Assembly: GCF_017743995.1 (NCBI RefSeq)
Contig: NZ_JAGHRB010000011.1
Location: forward strand, 124,001 to 188,000
DNA from: Ruegeria sp. R13_0
GTDB taxonomy: Bacteria > Pseudomonadota > Alphaproteobacteria > Rhodobacterales > Rhodobacteraceae
DNA length: 64,000 nt
Reading direction: 5' to 3'
Shown one piece after another: positions 56,453 to 64,000 of this stretch. The position numbers were made by a program, and so were the translations under genes. Every line of letters begins with the position of its first letter. The stretch's first letter is position 1. The notes beneath the pieces were generated by a model. That model saw nothing but the letters and a program-made list of their open reading frames with translations. It was not told where the DNA came from and searched no databases.

Positions 56453-57166
56453 TTGGCCGAATTTCTGTTGGTCCATGGATCCTGTCACGGCGCCTGGTGC
56501 TGGCGCGACCTGATACCCGAGCTTGAAGCGTTCGGGCACATCGCTCGTGCCATCGACATGCCCAGCCACGGCTCGGACCCGACGCCGATCTGCGATGTCA
56601 CGCTGGAAAGCTGCCGAGACGCCGTGCTCGCGGCCTCAACACCAGACGCGATTCTCGTCGGACATTCCTGGGGCGGCTACCCGATCAGCGCCGCAGCCGA
56701 GGCCGACCCGCACGCCATGCGCGCGCTGATCTATCTTTGCGCCTATGTCCCTCAGGACGGGTTGTCTCTGGTCGACATGCGCAAACGTGGGCCTGAGCAA
56801 ACCATTGGTGATGCGGTCGACAAATCCGCCGATGGGCTGGCCTACACCGTGCATCCCGACCGCGTTCATGACCTGTTTTATCATGATTGTAAGCCTGAGA
56901 TTCTGCCCTATGCCTTTGCCCGGCTCTGCCCGCAGGCCATCAAGCCGCAGGACACACCGCTTTCTATAGGGGATCACTTTGACCAGGTCCAAAAGGCCTA
57001 TATCCGCACCACCGAAGACCACACTATCCCTCCGGCCTATCAGAAAGACATGAGCGAGCGAATTCCAGCACATCTGCGGCGGCATATCGACAGCTCCCAC
57101 TCTCCGTTCTTCTCGCACCCGCGCCATCTGGCGCAGATACTGGATGAGCTGTCGGACAAGCTGTAA
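56453..57166 (+). CDS. Alpha/beta hydrolase, methyl-esterase/hydroxynitrile-lyase-like
   Basis: A 237-residue enzyme starting at a TTG (AAGGAG six to eight bases before) as MAEFLLVHGSCHGAWCW, the oxyanion region of the salicylate-esterase-like family. Catalytic Ser in VGHSWGGYPI, Asp near TEDHTIPP, His in SSHSPFFSHP. Eleven bases after pcaD-like. Substrate unknown. Confidence 0.83.
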   Translation: MAEFLLVHGSCHGAWCWRDLIPELEAFGHIARAIDMPSHGSDPTPICDVTLESCRDAVLAASTPDAILVGHSWGGYPISAAAEADPHAMRALIYLCAYVPQDGLSLVDMRKRGPEQTIGDAVDKSADGLAYTVHPDRVHDLFYHDCKPEILPYAFARLCPQAIKPQDTPLSIGDHFDQVQKAYIRTTEDHTIPPAYQKDMSERIPAHLRRHIDSSHSPFFSHPRHLAQILDELSDKL

Positions 57167-57263
57167 CTGACTGACCAGACGTCATCCGGCTTGGCTACAC
57201 TGCGCCCTTCCCTCATCCCGCTGGCCCCTCTAGGGTAAGCACCGGGTCATATAGCCGGGTTCC

Positions 57264-58463
57264 ATGCGTCTGCCATTTGTCTTTGTTCTTCTGACCGTCA
57301 TGATTGACGCGATGGGTATCGGCCTTGTGATGCCGATCATGCCGCAACTGATCGTCGAAGTGCAGGGCGGAACGCTTGCCGACGCCGCACTTTGGGGAGG
57401 CGTCCTCAGCACGGCCTTTGCCGCCATGCAATTCGTGTTCGGGCCTATTCTTGGCAATCTGTCAGACGCCTATGGCCGCAGGCGCGTCCTGCTGGTTTCG
57501 TTGTTTGTGATGGCTTTGGACTATGTGGTCATGGCCATCGCGGGCAGCATCTGGTTGCTTTTGATCGGCCGTCTGGTCGGCGGGATCACAGCCGCAACCC
57601 ACGCGACAGCGGCTGCCTTCATGGCCGATGTCTCGAAACCCGAAGACAAGGCCGCCAATTTCGGCCTGCTGGGCGCGGCCTTCGGCATGGGATTTGTTCT
57701 GGGTCCCGTAATCGGCGGCCTGCTTGCCGAATACGGGACGCGCGCGCCGTTCTGGGCGGCCGCGGCCCTTTCAGCCCTCTCATTCGGCCTCGGACTAATG
57801 GTCATGCCTGAAACGGTCACAGACAAAACTCGCCGAGCCTTCTGCTTGCGACGCGCCAACCCTGTCAACGCGTTAAGGGCCATCGCCGCCCTGCCCGGAG
57901 TTCGCCCGCTGTTGTGGGTCTATTTTCTCTATTCGGTGTCAATTTACGTCTACCCCGCGATCTGGTCCTATTTCACGACCGAGCGTTTCGGGTGGTCACC
58001 GCAGATGATCGGGCTGTCTCTTGGCGTCTATGGCATTGGCATGGCCGCCGTTCAGGGCGGTTTGATCCGACCGGCCACGCGACATCTTGGGGAACGCATG
58101 ACCATTATTTGCGGTATGGGTTTTGAGGTCATCAGCTTCGCTCTGCTAGCCTTCCTGACCAATGGTACCATCGCCCTAATGTTGATCCCAATCACCGCCT
58201 TGGGCGCCGTGATCACGCCCGCGCTGCAGGCGCTGACCTCGCGCGCGACGCCGGACTCGCAACAGGGTGAACTTCAGGGCGTCCTGACGTCTCTGCACGC
58301 CTTGTCCATGGTGATCTCGCCTCTGTTGATGACCAGCGTGTTTGCGTGGTTCATCCGGCCTGACACGTCACTCTACCTGCCCGGAGCGCCTTTCCTCCTG
58401 GCACTGGTCCTTATGGCCGCAGGGTTCTTGCTGTTTCTGCGCGCGCGACCTGCCGTGGCGTAA
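57264..58463 (+). CDS. MFS transporter, TetA-like (DHA1)
   Basis: A 399-residue protein with 12 hydrophobic segments, the DHA1 motif A as GNLSDAYGRRRVLLVS after helix 2, and the family C motif GFVLGPVIGGLLAEYG after helix 5. Closest in pattern to tetracycline/multidrug exporters of the Tet(A) type, which are common on proteobacterial chromosomes with other substrates. Could export a product or import a substrate of the adjoining catabolic genes. Confidence 0.85.
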   Translation: MRLPFVFVLLTVMIDAMGIGLVMPIMPQLIVEVQGGTLADAALWGGVLSTAFAAMQFVFGPILGNLSDAYGRRRVLLVSLFVMALDYVVMAIAGSIWLLLIGRLVGGITAATHATAAAFMADVSKPEDKAANFGLLGAAFGMGFVLGPVIGGLLAEYGTRAPFWAAAALSALSFGLGLMVMPETVTDKTRRAFCLRRANPVNALRAIAALPGVRPLLWVYFLYSVSIYVYPAIWSYFTTERFGWSPQMIGLSLGVYGIGMAAVQGGLIRPATRHLGERMTIICGMGFEVISFALLAFLTNGTIALMLIPITALGAVITPALQALTSRATPDSQQGELQGVLTSLHALSMVISPLLMTSVFAWFIRPDTSLYLPGAPFLLALVLMAAGFLLFLRARPAVA

Positions 58464-58544
58464 TACCGACATACCCGTGACGGTTTCCGTCTTGCGAGAT
58501 GCCAATTCCCGCGCCACCGTAAACCAAACGAAGCGAGGGACGAC

Positions 58545-59636
58545 ATGCAAACCATCAAAGCCGCCGTATGCCGGGCGTTCGGGGAACCTTTGACCATAGA
58601 AGAGGTCCAACTGGCCGCCCCCGGCACCGGCGAAGTCGAGGTTACACTGGACGCGGTGGCCATCTGCCATTCGGACATCTCATATGCCGATGGCGCATGG
58701 GGCGGATTCCTGCCCGCTGTCTACGGGCATGAGGCCGCCGGAGTTGTCAGCGCAGTGGGCGAGGCCGCGGGGGATTTCAAACTGGGCGACCCGGTGGTCG
58801 TGACACTGATCCGGGCCTGCGGCTCCTGCCCGTCCTGTGCAGGTGGAAAACCTACGATCTGCGAAACCCCCTATGACACGGTCAAAGGGCCTTTGCGCAC
58901 AAGTGACGGGGGGCCTTTGGAACAGGCGATGGCCTGCGGTGCCTTCGCCGAGAAAGTGGTCGTCAGCCACCGGCAAATCGTTCGGATACCCGAGAGCCTG
59001 CCCAAAGACCTCGCCAGCCTGTTGTCCTGTGGTGTGATCACCGGGGTCGGCGCGGCAGTCAACGCCGCAGGTTTGCGCCCCGGTCAGGATGTGGTGGTGA
59101 TCGGCGCGGGCGGAGTGGGCCTTAACGCCATCCAAGGCGCTCGGATCGCTGGCGCGCGCCGTATCGTTGCCGTCGACATGACCGAAGAGAAGCTTGAAAT
59201 CGCCAAGGAGTTCGGTGCCACCCACAGCGTCCTCGCCAGTCTGAAAGAACCTTGGAAAGCAGCCTACAAAGCATTGGGCGGGCGCGGCGCGGATGCAGTT
59301 TTGATCACTGTCGGCGCGATCCCCGCCTATGATCAGGCCCCACGGTATCTGGGTTTGGGCGGCAAAGCCGTGATGATTGGCATGCCACATTCCGGGGACG
59401 AAGCCAGCTATGAGCCGGTGATCCTCGCCGCGCTAGGACAGGGTCTGGTGGGGTCAAAGATGGGCGACGTGGTCATCCAACGCGACATCCCGTGGATGAT
59501 CGACCTCTATGAGCAAGGGCGGCTGAAGCTGGATGAATTGGTCTCGGGACGCTGGTCTCTGGATCAGATCAATGAGGCGATTGCCGATACCAAGACCGGA
59601 TCCGCCAAGCGCAACGTGATCCTGTTCGACAGGTAA
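58545..59636 (+). CDS. Zinc-dependent alcohol dehydrogenase (MDR)
   Basis: A 363-residue enzyme. Catalytic zinc ligands Cys in VAICHSDISY, His in YGHEAAG and Cys in SLLSCGVITG; the structural zinc site has four Cys in CGSCPSCAGGKPTIC; NAD(P) binding in VVIGAGGVGLNAIQGA. Substrate not determinable; it belongs to the ADH/formaldehyde-dehydrogenase-like MDR group. Preceded by the MFS transporter and 5 bases before the next gene. Confidence 0.9.
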   Translation: MQTIKAAVCRAFGEPLTIEEVQLAAPGTGEVEVTLDAVAICHSDISYADGAWGGFLPAVYGHEAAGVVSAVGEAAGDFKLGDPVVVTLIRACGSCPSCAGGKPTICETPYDTVKGPLRTSDGGPLEQAMACGAFAEKVVVSHRQIVRIPESLPKDLASLLSCGVITGVGAAVNAAGLRPGQDVVVIGAGGVGLNAIQGARIAGARRIVAVDMTEEKLEIAKEFGATHSVLASLKEPWKAAYKALGGRGADAVLITVGAIPAYDQAPRYLGLGGKAVMIGMPHSGDEASYEPVILAALGQGLVGSKMGDVVIQRDIPWMIDLYEQGRLKLDELVSGRWSLDQINEAIADTKTGSAKRNVILFDR

Positions 59637-59640
59637 GCCG

Positions 59641-60009
59641 ATGCTGCGTTTCCTGACCGATCTCTTCAAACCCGAGGCGGCGAAACCTGCGCCTTCCACT
59701 TCGGAAACGTCGATGAATTTCGATTTGGCTGAGGTACCGCCTTTCCTGACAGGTCTCGCCAACAATCCCCGTTTTGGGCTGCCCGGAGCTCTGGTCACCC
59801 AGATCGCGGAGAACCTGTCGGATTTGCCCGTGGACCAAAGCAGCCGCTGGCAGATCGAGGGCAGTTTCGACGGCAAACCAGCGCTGATCGAAATTCAGGC
59901 CTTCATGGACGACGTCGACGCCCCGGACATGGCGTTCTTTGGCAGCGCCGAGGTGGTGGCCGAGATTGATCGCGAACTCATTGCCTTTGACCAAGCACGA
60001 GAGGGCTAG
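59641..60009 (+). CDS. Uncharacterised small protein
   Basis: A 122-residue soluble protein with no signal peptide: a Pro/Ala/Ser-rich linker (KPEAAKPAPSTSETS), then a domain FDLAEVPPFLTGLANNPRFGLPGALVTQIAENLSDLP and IEGSFDGKPALIEIQAFMDDVDAPDMAFFGSAEVVAEID. Not recognised. Between the ADH and the enolase-superfamily gene with 4 and 1 base gaps, so it is part of the transcript. Confidence 0.6.
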   Translation: MLRFLTDLFKPEAAKPAPSTSETSMNFDLAEVPPFLTGLANNPRFGLPGALVTQIAENLSDLPVDQSSRWQIEGSFDGKPALIEIQAFMDDVDAPDMAFFGSAEVVAEIDRELIAFDQAREG

Positions 60010-60010
60010 G

Positions 60011-61243
60011 ATGAAACTGCAAGACCTCGATATTATCGTCACGGCCCCGCCCGCCCCCGGTTGGGGCGGTCGCTATTGGATTTTGGTCAAGCTGACTACG
60101 GATACCGGCATCACAGGCTGGGGCGAGTGCTACGCCTCCTCGGTTGGACCAGACGCTATGCGCCACGTGATCCGCGACGTTTTTGAACGCCACATGCAGG
60201 GCGAGAATCCGGAAAACATCGAGTTGATGTTCCGCCGCGCCTATTCCTCGGGCTTTACGCAGCGCCCAGACCTGACTGTCATGGGAGCGTTCTCGGGGCT
60301 TGAGATCGCGTGCTGGGACATTCTGGGAAAAGACCGCGACCGCCCGGTCTATGCGCTATTGGGCGGTAAGATGAATGACCGTATTCGCGCCTATACCTAC
60401 CTCTACCCCCTGCCCCAGCATAACCTGACCGACTTCTGGACCTCGCCCGAACAGGCGGCTGAGGCTGCGGCAGATGCGGTCCGTCGCGGTTATACCGCCG
60501 TCAAGTTCGACCCCGCCGGGCCCTATACGATGCGGGGCGGACACATGCCTGCAATGTCCGATATCTCTCTGTCCGTTGCGTTTTGCAAAGCGATCCGCGA
60601 GGCGGTGGGCGACAAGGCTGATTTGCTGTTTGGCACCCATGGCCAGTTCAACACCGCAGGCGCTATCCGCTTGGGTCAGGCGCTGGAACCATACTCTCCG
60701 CTTTGGTTCGAAGAACCCACTCCGCCCGACAATATCGAGGACATGGCCCGCGTCGCCCGCAACGTCCGCATACCTGTCGCGACCGGAGAACGCATGACCA
60801 CCAAAGCCGAATTTGGCGCGGTTCTACGCGCGGGCGCGGCGGAGATTTTGCAACCGGCTTTGGGGCGTGCAGGCGGCATTTGGGAAATGAAGAAAGTCGC
60901 CGCAATGGCCGAAGTGTTCAACGCGCAGATGGCCCCGCATCTTTATGCCGGGCCGGTGGAGTGGGCTGCGAATATCCATCTGGCGGCCTCTATCCCGAAC
61001 CTGTTGCTGCTAGAAACCATTGAAACGCCATTCCATGACCAGTTGATCAAGGGCTCAATCCGGGTTGAGGACGGGTTCGTGATCCCTTCAACCACCGCCG
61101 GACTTGGGATTGAAGTGGACGAAAATCTGGCTCGCGCGCATCCCTACAAAGGCGACGGGCTTCACCTTCAGATGCAGGAAGAGCCGTGCGATTATGCCAA
61201 TGGTAACGCCTTTCAGGGTGGGGCTCCCGCATCTGAGGGGTGA
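60011..61243 (+). CDS. Enolase-superfamily enzyme (mandelate racemase/muconate cyclase type)
   Basis: A 410-residue protein from ATG 60011 (MKLQDLDIIVTAPPAPGWGGR). N-terminal capping domain ends around GGKMNDRIRAYTYLYP; barrel motifs are AVKFDPAG, FGTHGQFN, WFEEPTPPDN (second ligand Glu), ATGERM (third Glu) and MAPHLYAGPV (His). Sugar-acid dehydratase is the usual role. The first metal-binding strand reads FGTHGQF where D-galactonate dehydratases read VDFHGRV, i.e. Gly replaces the usual Asp. Substrate unknown. Confidence 0.85.
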   Translation: MKLQDLDIIVTAPPAPGWGGRYWILVKLTTDTGITGWGECYASSVGPDAMRHVIRDVFERHMQGENPENIELMFRRAYSSGFTQRPDLTVMGAFSGLEIACWDILGKDRDRPVYALLGGKMNDRIRAYTYLYPLPQHNLTDFWTSPEQAAEAAADAVRRGYTAVKFDPAGPYTMRGGHMPAMSDISLSVAFCKAIREAVGDKADLLFGTHGQFNTAGAIRLGQALEPYSPLWFEEPTPPDNIEDMARVARNVRIPVATGERMTTKAEFGAVLRAGAAEILQPALGRAGGIWEMKKVAAMAEVFNAQMAPHLYAGPVEWAANIHLAASIPNLLLLETIETPFHDQLIKGSIRVEDGFVIPSTTAGLGIEVDENLARAHPYKGDGLHLQMQEEPCDYANGNAFQGGAPASEG

Positions 61244-61301
61244 CATTATAACGTTTCTCAGGGCATAGTGTCAGAAGACTTAGTTGAAGAACGGTTGACC
61301 G

Positions 61302-61643
61302 GTGACACTGAAAGACAGCACCACTCAAGCCCCGGCATCGGACGGATTGGCGGAAATGAAAGACAACGCAGCCCGTGCCGCCGCGTTTCTGAAAACGCTG
61401 GCGCATGAGGGCCGTCTGATGATCCTGTGCCATCTTGAAGACGGAGAAAAGTCGGTGGGCGAGCTGGAGGCGCTTTTGCAAATCCGGCAAGCCGCCGTTA
61501 GTCAGATGCTGGCCCGCCTGCGTGAGGATGGTTTGGTCTCGACCCGGCGCGCTGGGAAAACGGTGTTTTATTCGCTTGAGGATGGCAACACGAAACAGGT
61601 GATCGAGTTGCTCTATCAACAGTTTTGTCAGCCGAAAGACTGA
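61302..61643 (+). CDS. ArsR-family regulator, SqrR/BigR-like
   Basis: A 113-residue HTH protein (GTG start at 61302; ATG 61356 is an alternative). Winged helix: LMILCHLEDGEKSVGELEALLQIRQAAVSQMLARLREDGLVSTRRAGKTVFYSL. Cys43 (in MILCHL) and Cys109 (in YQQFCQ) are 66 residues apart, exactly the spacing of the persulfide-sensing pair Cys41/Cys107 of Rhodobacter SqrR. It should respond to reactive sulfur. Between the enolase-type gene and the convergent ABC-like gene; target genes not adjacent. Confidence 0.82.
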   Translation: MTLKDSTTQAPASDGLAEMKDNAARAAAFLKTLAHEGRLMILCHLEDGEKSVGELEALLQIRQAAVSQMLARLREDGLVSTRRAGKTVFYSLEDGNTKQVIELLYQQFCQPKD

Positions 61644-61678
61644 AAAGTATAGCGTTTCAGGCTTATCCCGAAACGGCC

Positions 61679-64000
61679 CTAGTTCGAGACATATCCCGCA
61701 ACCACCTGCAACAACTTGAACGCCGTCGCCGCGTCGTTTTCGACCACGGCCAGGAATTCCTCTTCTCCGATGCGAAGGCAAGACAGGTCGGTTTCGGCCA
61801 CCATGCTCAACGCGCGGGGCTCCTTACGGATCAAGCCCAACTCTCCTACCAATGCCCCCGGCCCGACGCGTAGGATCAGTTCATCCGGCGTGCCTGATTT
61901 GGGCAGATACAACCCCGCCTCACCTTCGAGAACAACGTAGGCACCATCCGTCGGTTGGTCATCCTTGAGGAAGATCACCTGCCCGGCAGAGGCATCAAAC
62001 CAACGCGCACCAAAGGCCAGCAGGCGCAACTGCCGCCGATCAAGACCCGAAAACAGCGGCGTCTGCTCTAGGGCGCGCAGCTTGCGGGCCAAGTCGGCCG
62101 AGGCGGCACTATCCTCTTCCACATCCCCCGGTCCTTCGTCCGTGACGACACGACCTTGCCGGATCTCGACATACATGTCGAAGACATCGGGGTTTTGGAA
62201 CTGGTCGTTCAGATAGATGACCGTGGTCTCGGGCAACAGCGCGCGCAGGTTTTTGTAGACCGCGACCTGCGTCTGCATGTCATAACTGGCCAGCGCATTT
62301 TCCAAAATCAGAATGTCGGGTTTCTTGATCGTCGCACGGGTAAACGCCAGGGGTTCGGCGAAGACCGCGGGCAGGTTCTGACCGCCGAGTGCCACGGGTA
62401 CATCATAGATCAGTTCAACGACCAACGGACGCGCGCCGTGTTCGGCCAGAACATCAACGATCAGCTTGCGCACCTCGTCCGAGCGCGCGCCGCCGATCTC
62501 ACTGACCTTGCCGAACAGAGCGTTCTCCATCACGGTCAGGCCGGGCGCGACGGCTTCGGGGTCCAGAGGCACGAACACGTCCATCAACGGCCGCATGAGC
62601 TTTTCCGAGTGGCTGTGGCGCAGCTCCAGAATACGATCCTTCAACTCATCCGAAAAGGCCGGGCCGATCTGTTCAGCCGAGACGACCAGAGGCACCGCCA
62701 GCAAGGTGGCCAGTTGTTCGTCATCCAGCCCCTCGGCGCCTTCCTTACGGGTGCGCTCGACCAGTTCGACGGCTGTTTCATAGGTCTGCGCCTCAAGTCC
62801 CAGCTTGCGGAACAGCGGGTGATCCGTTCCGTCCAGACCGAAGATCTGGCGCAGCATATCGATCACATCACGGGTCAGGGCAATCAGAGTCTCGTCCAAC
62901 CCCAGTTCGCGCAACTGACCCAGAAAGACCCTCTGCTGTGCCAACAGCGCTTGCGTGACCGGCACGCGGGGCGTGGCAAATAGCAGGTTCTCAGCCACAG
63001 GCAAGGCCGTGTTGTAGGTGGACTTGTCGAAGATCAGCGCCTGCTGCTCAAGCCCTGCCTTCTTCACCGCCTGCTGCACCAACGGTCGCAGCTTGACCAG
63101 TTTCTGCGCCAGATCCGGATGCAGTGCCGCGTCGAAAACCTGCTCGGCCCCGCGCTGGAACAAGGCTGCGCCTGACCCCATTCCATCAATCAGTTGCAGC
63201 CACCAATCCCGCAGTGCATCCGCCGAATCCAGCCCTGCCAAAGACGGGTCCAGCCACTCGGCCTTGAAAGGGTCGGTACTGTTGCCCGCCCGCAATGTCT
63301 CAGTAAATCCGGGATCGTCGCCCCCCTCCGACAGGGGCTTGTAGCGCATCGGCATCATCACGTTGTCGCCCAACGATCCCTGAAACATCACCGGTCGCGA
63401 TGACGCATAGCCGATCCGCGCGGCGACGACGCCCTGATGCAGTTCGGCCAGATTCTGCTCGCCAATGCGGACACGCCCAGCGCTCGGCAGGATTTCACGG
63501 GTCAGCAGCTCGGCAATGGCGCGGCGGTCTTCTTCGCTGGGCGCAGCGATGCCGATTGTTTTCCCATGCGGGAAGGTCAGGTTCAGATCGTCCAGAATCT
63601 GGTTTCCGTCCATATCGCGCACCGACACCCGATCCAGTGCGATGTCGCCATCAAGATGCGGGCGGGTCTTAGGCTCACCCTCAAATAGCGCCTCATCCTG
63701 CATTCCAGCCGGCGCAAACCGTTCGATCACCACATCCCAACGCAACGACATGTCCTGCGTCTGGTTGTAATAGGTCAGCAGTTCCTTCCACGGAGAGCTG
63801 AGATCCTTATACGCCGCCAACGCCGCCACCAGCGCGCCCAACGAGACCGAACCCTGCAGGACCAGCAGACCACCCACCAGATAAAACATGAACGGCGTCA
63901 ACTGTGAGATGAAGTTGTTTATAAACTTCATAAAGAACTTCTTCTGGTAGATCTCGAACCGGATCCCGAAGAGCCGCCCCAGCTGATCGGAAATCATCGC
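61679..64000 (-). CDS. ABC-transporter-like protein with degenerate ATPase and CNB domain (partial)
   Basis: Runs off the right edge; the gene's N terminus is beyond base 64000 and the 3' end is at 61679. The visible 773 residues comprise the end of a membrane domain (LTPFMFYLVGGLLVLQG), an NBD with IALDRVSVRDMDG, a long insertion and a C-terminal cyclic-nucleotide-binding domain (LLAFGARWFDASAGQVIF, GAYVVLEGEAGLY, GALVGELGLIRKEPRAL). Expected ATPase motifs are altered: Walker A reads APSEEDRRA instead of a Gly-rich loop with Lys-Ser/Thr, the Q-loop Gln is Ser, Walker B ends ILENALASYD, and the H-loop is IYLNDQ with Asn for His. The gene is expected to start upstream of the window. Confidence 0.8.
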   Translation of the reverse strand, partial: AMISDQLGRLFGIRFEIYQKKFFMKFINNFISQLTPFMFYLVGGLLVLQGSVSLGALVAALAAYKDLSSPWKELLTYYNQTQDMSLRWDVVIERFAPAGMQDEALFEGEPKTRPHLDGDIALDRVSVRDMDGNQILDDLNLTFPHGKTIGIAAPSEEDRRAIAELLTREILPSAGRVRIGEQNLAELHQGVVAARIGYASSRPVMFQGSLGDNVMMPMRYKPLSEGGDDPGFTETLRAGNSTDPFKAEWLDPSLAGLDSADALRDWWLQLIDGMGSGAALFQRGAEQVFDAALHPDLAQKLVKLRPLVQQAVKKAGLEQQALIFDKSTYNTALPVAENLLFATPRVPVTQALLAQQRVFLGQLRELGLDETLIALTRDVIDMLRQIFGLDGTDHPLFRKLGLEAQTYETAVELVERTRKEGAEGLDDEQLATLLAVPLVVSAEQIGPAFSDELKDRILELRHSHSEKLMRPLMDVFVPLDPEAVAPGLTVMENALFGKVSEIGGARSDEVRKLIVDVLAEHGARPLVVELIYDVPVALGGQNLPAVFAEPLAFTRATIKKPDILILENALASYDMQTQVAVYKNLRALLPETTVIYLNDQFQNPDVFDMYVEIRQGRVVTDEGPGDVEEDSAASADLARKLRALEQTPLFSGLDRRQLRLLAFGARWFDASAGQVIFLKDDQPTDGAYVVLEGEAGLYLPKSGTPDELILRVGPGALVGELGLIRKEPRALSMVAETDLSCLRIGEEEFLAVVENDAATAFKLLQVVAGYVSN

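Noticed and set aside
56453..57166. Hydroxynitrile lyase
   Set aside because: The fold pattern fits, but no cyanogenic context exists in bacteria of this type; esterase is more likely.

Overview
This 64 kb window looks like a chromosomal segment of a marine Rhodobacteraceae (Roseobacter-group) alphaproteobacterium. The main pointers are a SAM/SAH riboswitch ahead of metK (a class described from Rhodobacterales), the order irr-fabA-fabB-fabI, an mcl1-type malyl-CoA lyase, a YHS-domain secreted protein, a FYDLN-acid protein, and the housekeeping strings trpF-trpB, aroA-cmk-rpsA-ihfB and miaB-phoH-ybeY-corC-lnt-metK-trmB. The DNA is GC-rich. No CRISPR array, complete insertion sequence or complete prophage was seen. 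One tRNA gene (tRNA-Ala, GGC) is present.

Layout. 0-3.4 kb: tail of a DUF2237 gene, then trpB, a small uncharacterised gene, trpF, a LapA-like membrane protein and ihfB. 3.6-11.9 kb: rpsA, cmk and aroA, with about 4.5 kb of accessory genes (outer-membrane barrel, flavin-dependent halogenase-like protein, secreted protein, YHS protein) lodged between rpsA and cmk. 12-21.6 kb: an amidohydrolase, then the trmB-metK-lnt-corC-ybeY-phoH-miaB block on the minus strand, with an extra outer-membrane protein between phoH and miaB. 21.7-24.4 kb: a glycosyltransferase-like protein and a PhyH-type dioxygenase divergent from a LysR regulator. 24.4-27.9 kb: irr divergent from fabA-fabB-fabI (unsaturated fatty-acid and FAS II functions), with a clean palindrome between them. 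28.5-32.3 kb: a cobalamin riboswitch heading an ECF metal transporter with NikK/NikL-type accessory proteins, probably a cobalt importer. 32.4-38.7 kb: the tail of the ribosomal spc/alpha region (rplO-secY-adk-rpsM-rpsK-rpoA-rplQ), interrupted by a periplasmic DUF1254/DUF1214 protein and detached from rpmD.

38.9-45.5 kb: a DUF1127 protein; a D-amino-acid cluster in which a D-amino-acid transaminase sits beside dgcA and dgcN (D-glutamate catabolism via N-acetylation and racemisation); mcl1 (ethylmalonyl-CoA/glyoxylate metabolism); a PA14-like secreted protein; and an Lrp/LysE pair. 45.5-50.5 kb: an AraC regulator, accA, a lytic transglycosylase, a GntR regulator, a YgjP-type metallopeptidase and the FYDLN-acid protein. 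50.6-53.0 kb: a small decayed island at tRNA-Ala, with an integrase stub, a cytochrome c stub, copC-copD and an intact cytochrome c, bounded by a 17/19 match to the tRNA 3' end. 53.1-61.2 kb: a co-directional catabolic-looking cluster (HAD-II dehalogenase, three alpha/beta hydrolases, PLP dehydratase, MFS exporter, Zn alcohol dehydrogenase, enolase-superfamily enzyme). 61.3-64 kb: a SqrR/BigR-like ArsR regulator and, running off the right edge, an ABC-transporter-like protein fused to a cyclic-nucleotide-binding domain whose ATPase motifs all look degenerate.

The most unusual items are that degenerate ABC-CNB fusion, the tRNA-Ala copper island remnant, the dgcN-dgcA-transaminase cluster, the cobalamin-riboswitch Nik-type transporter, and the uncharacterised catabolic cluster.
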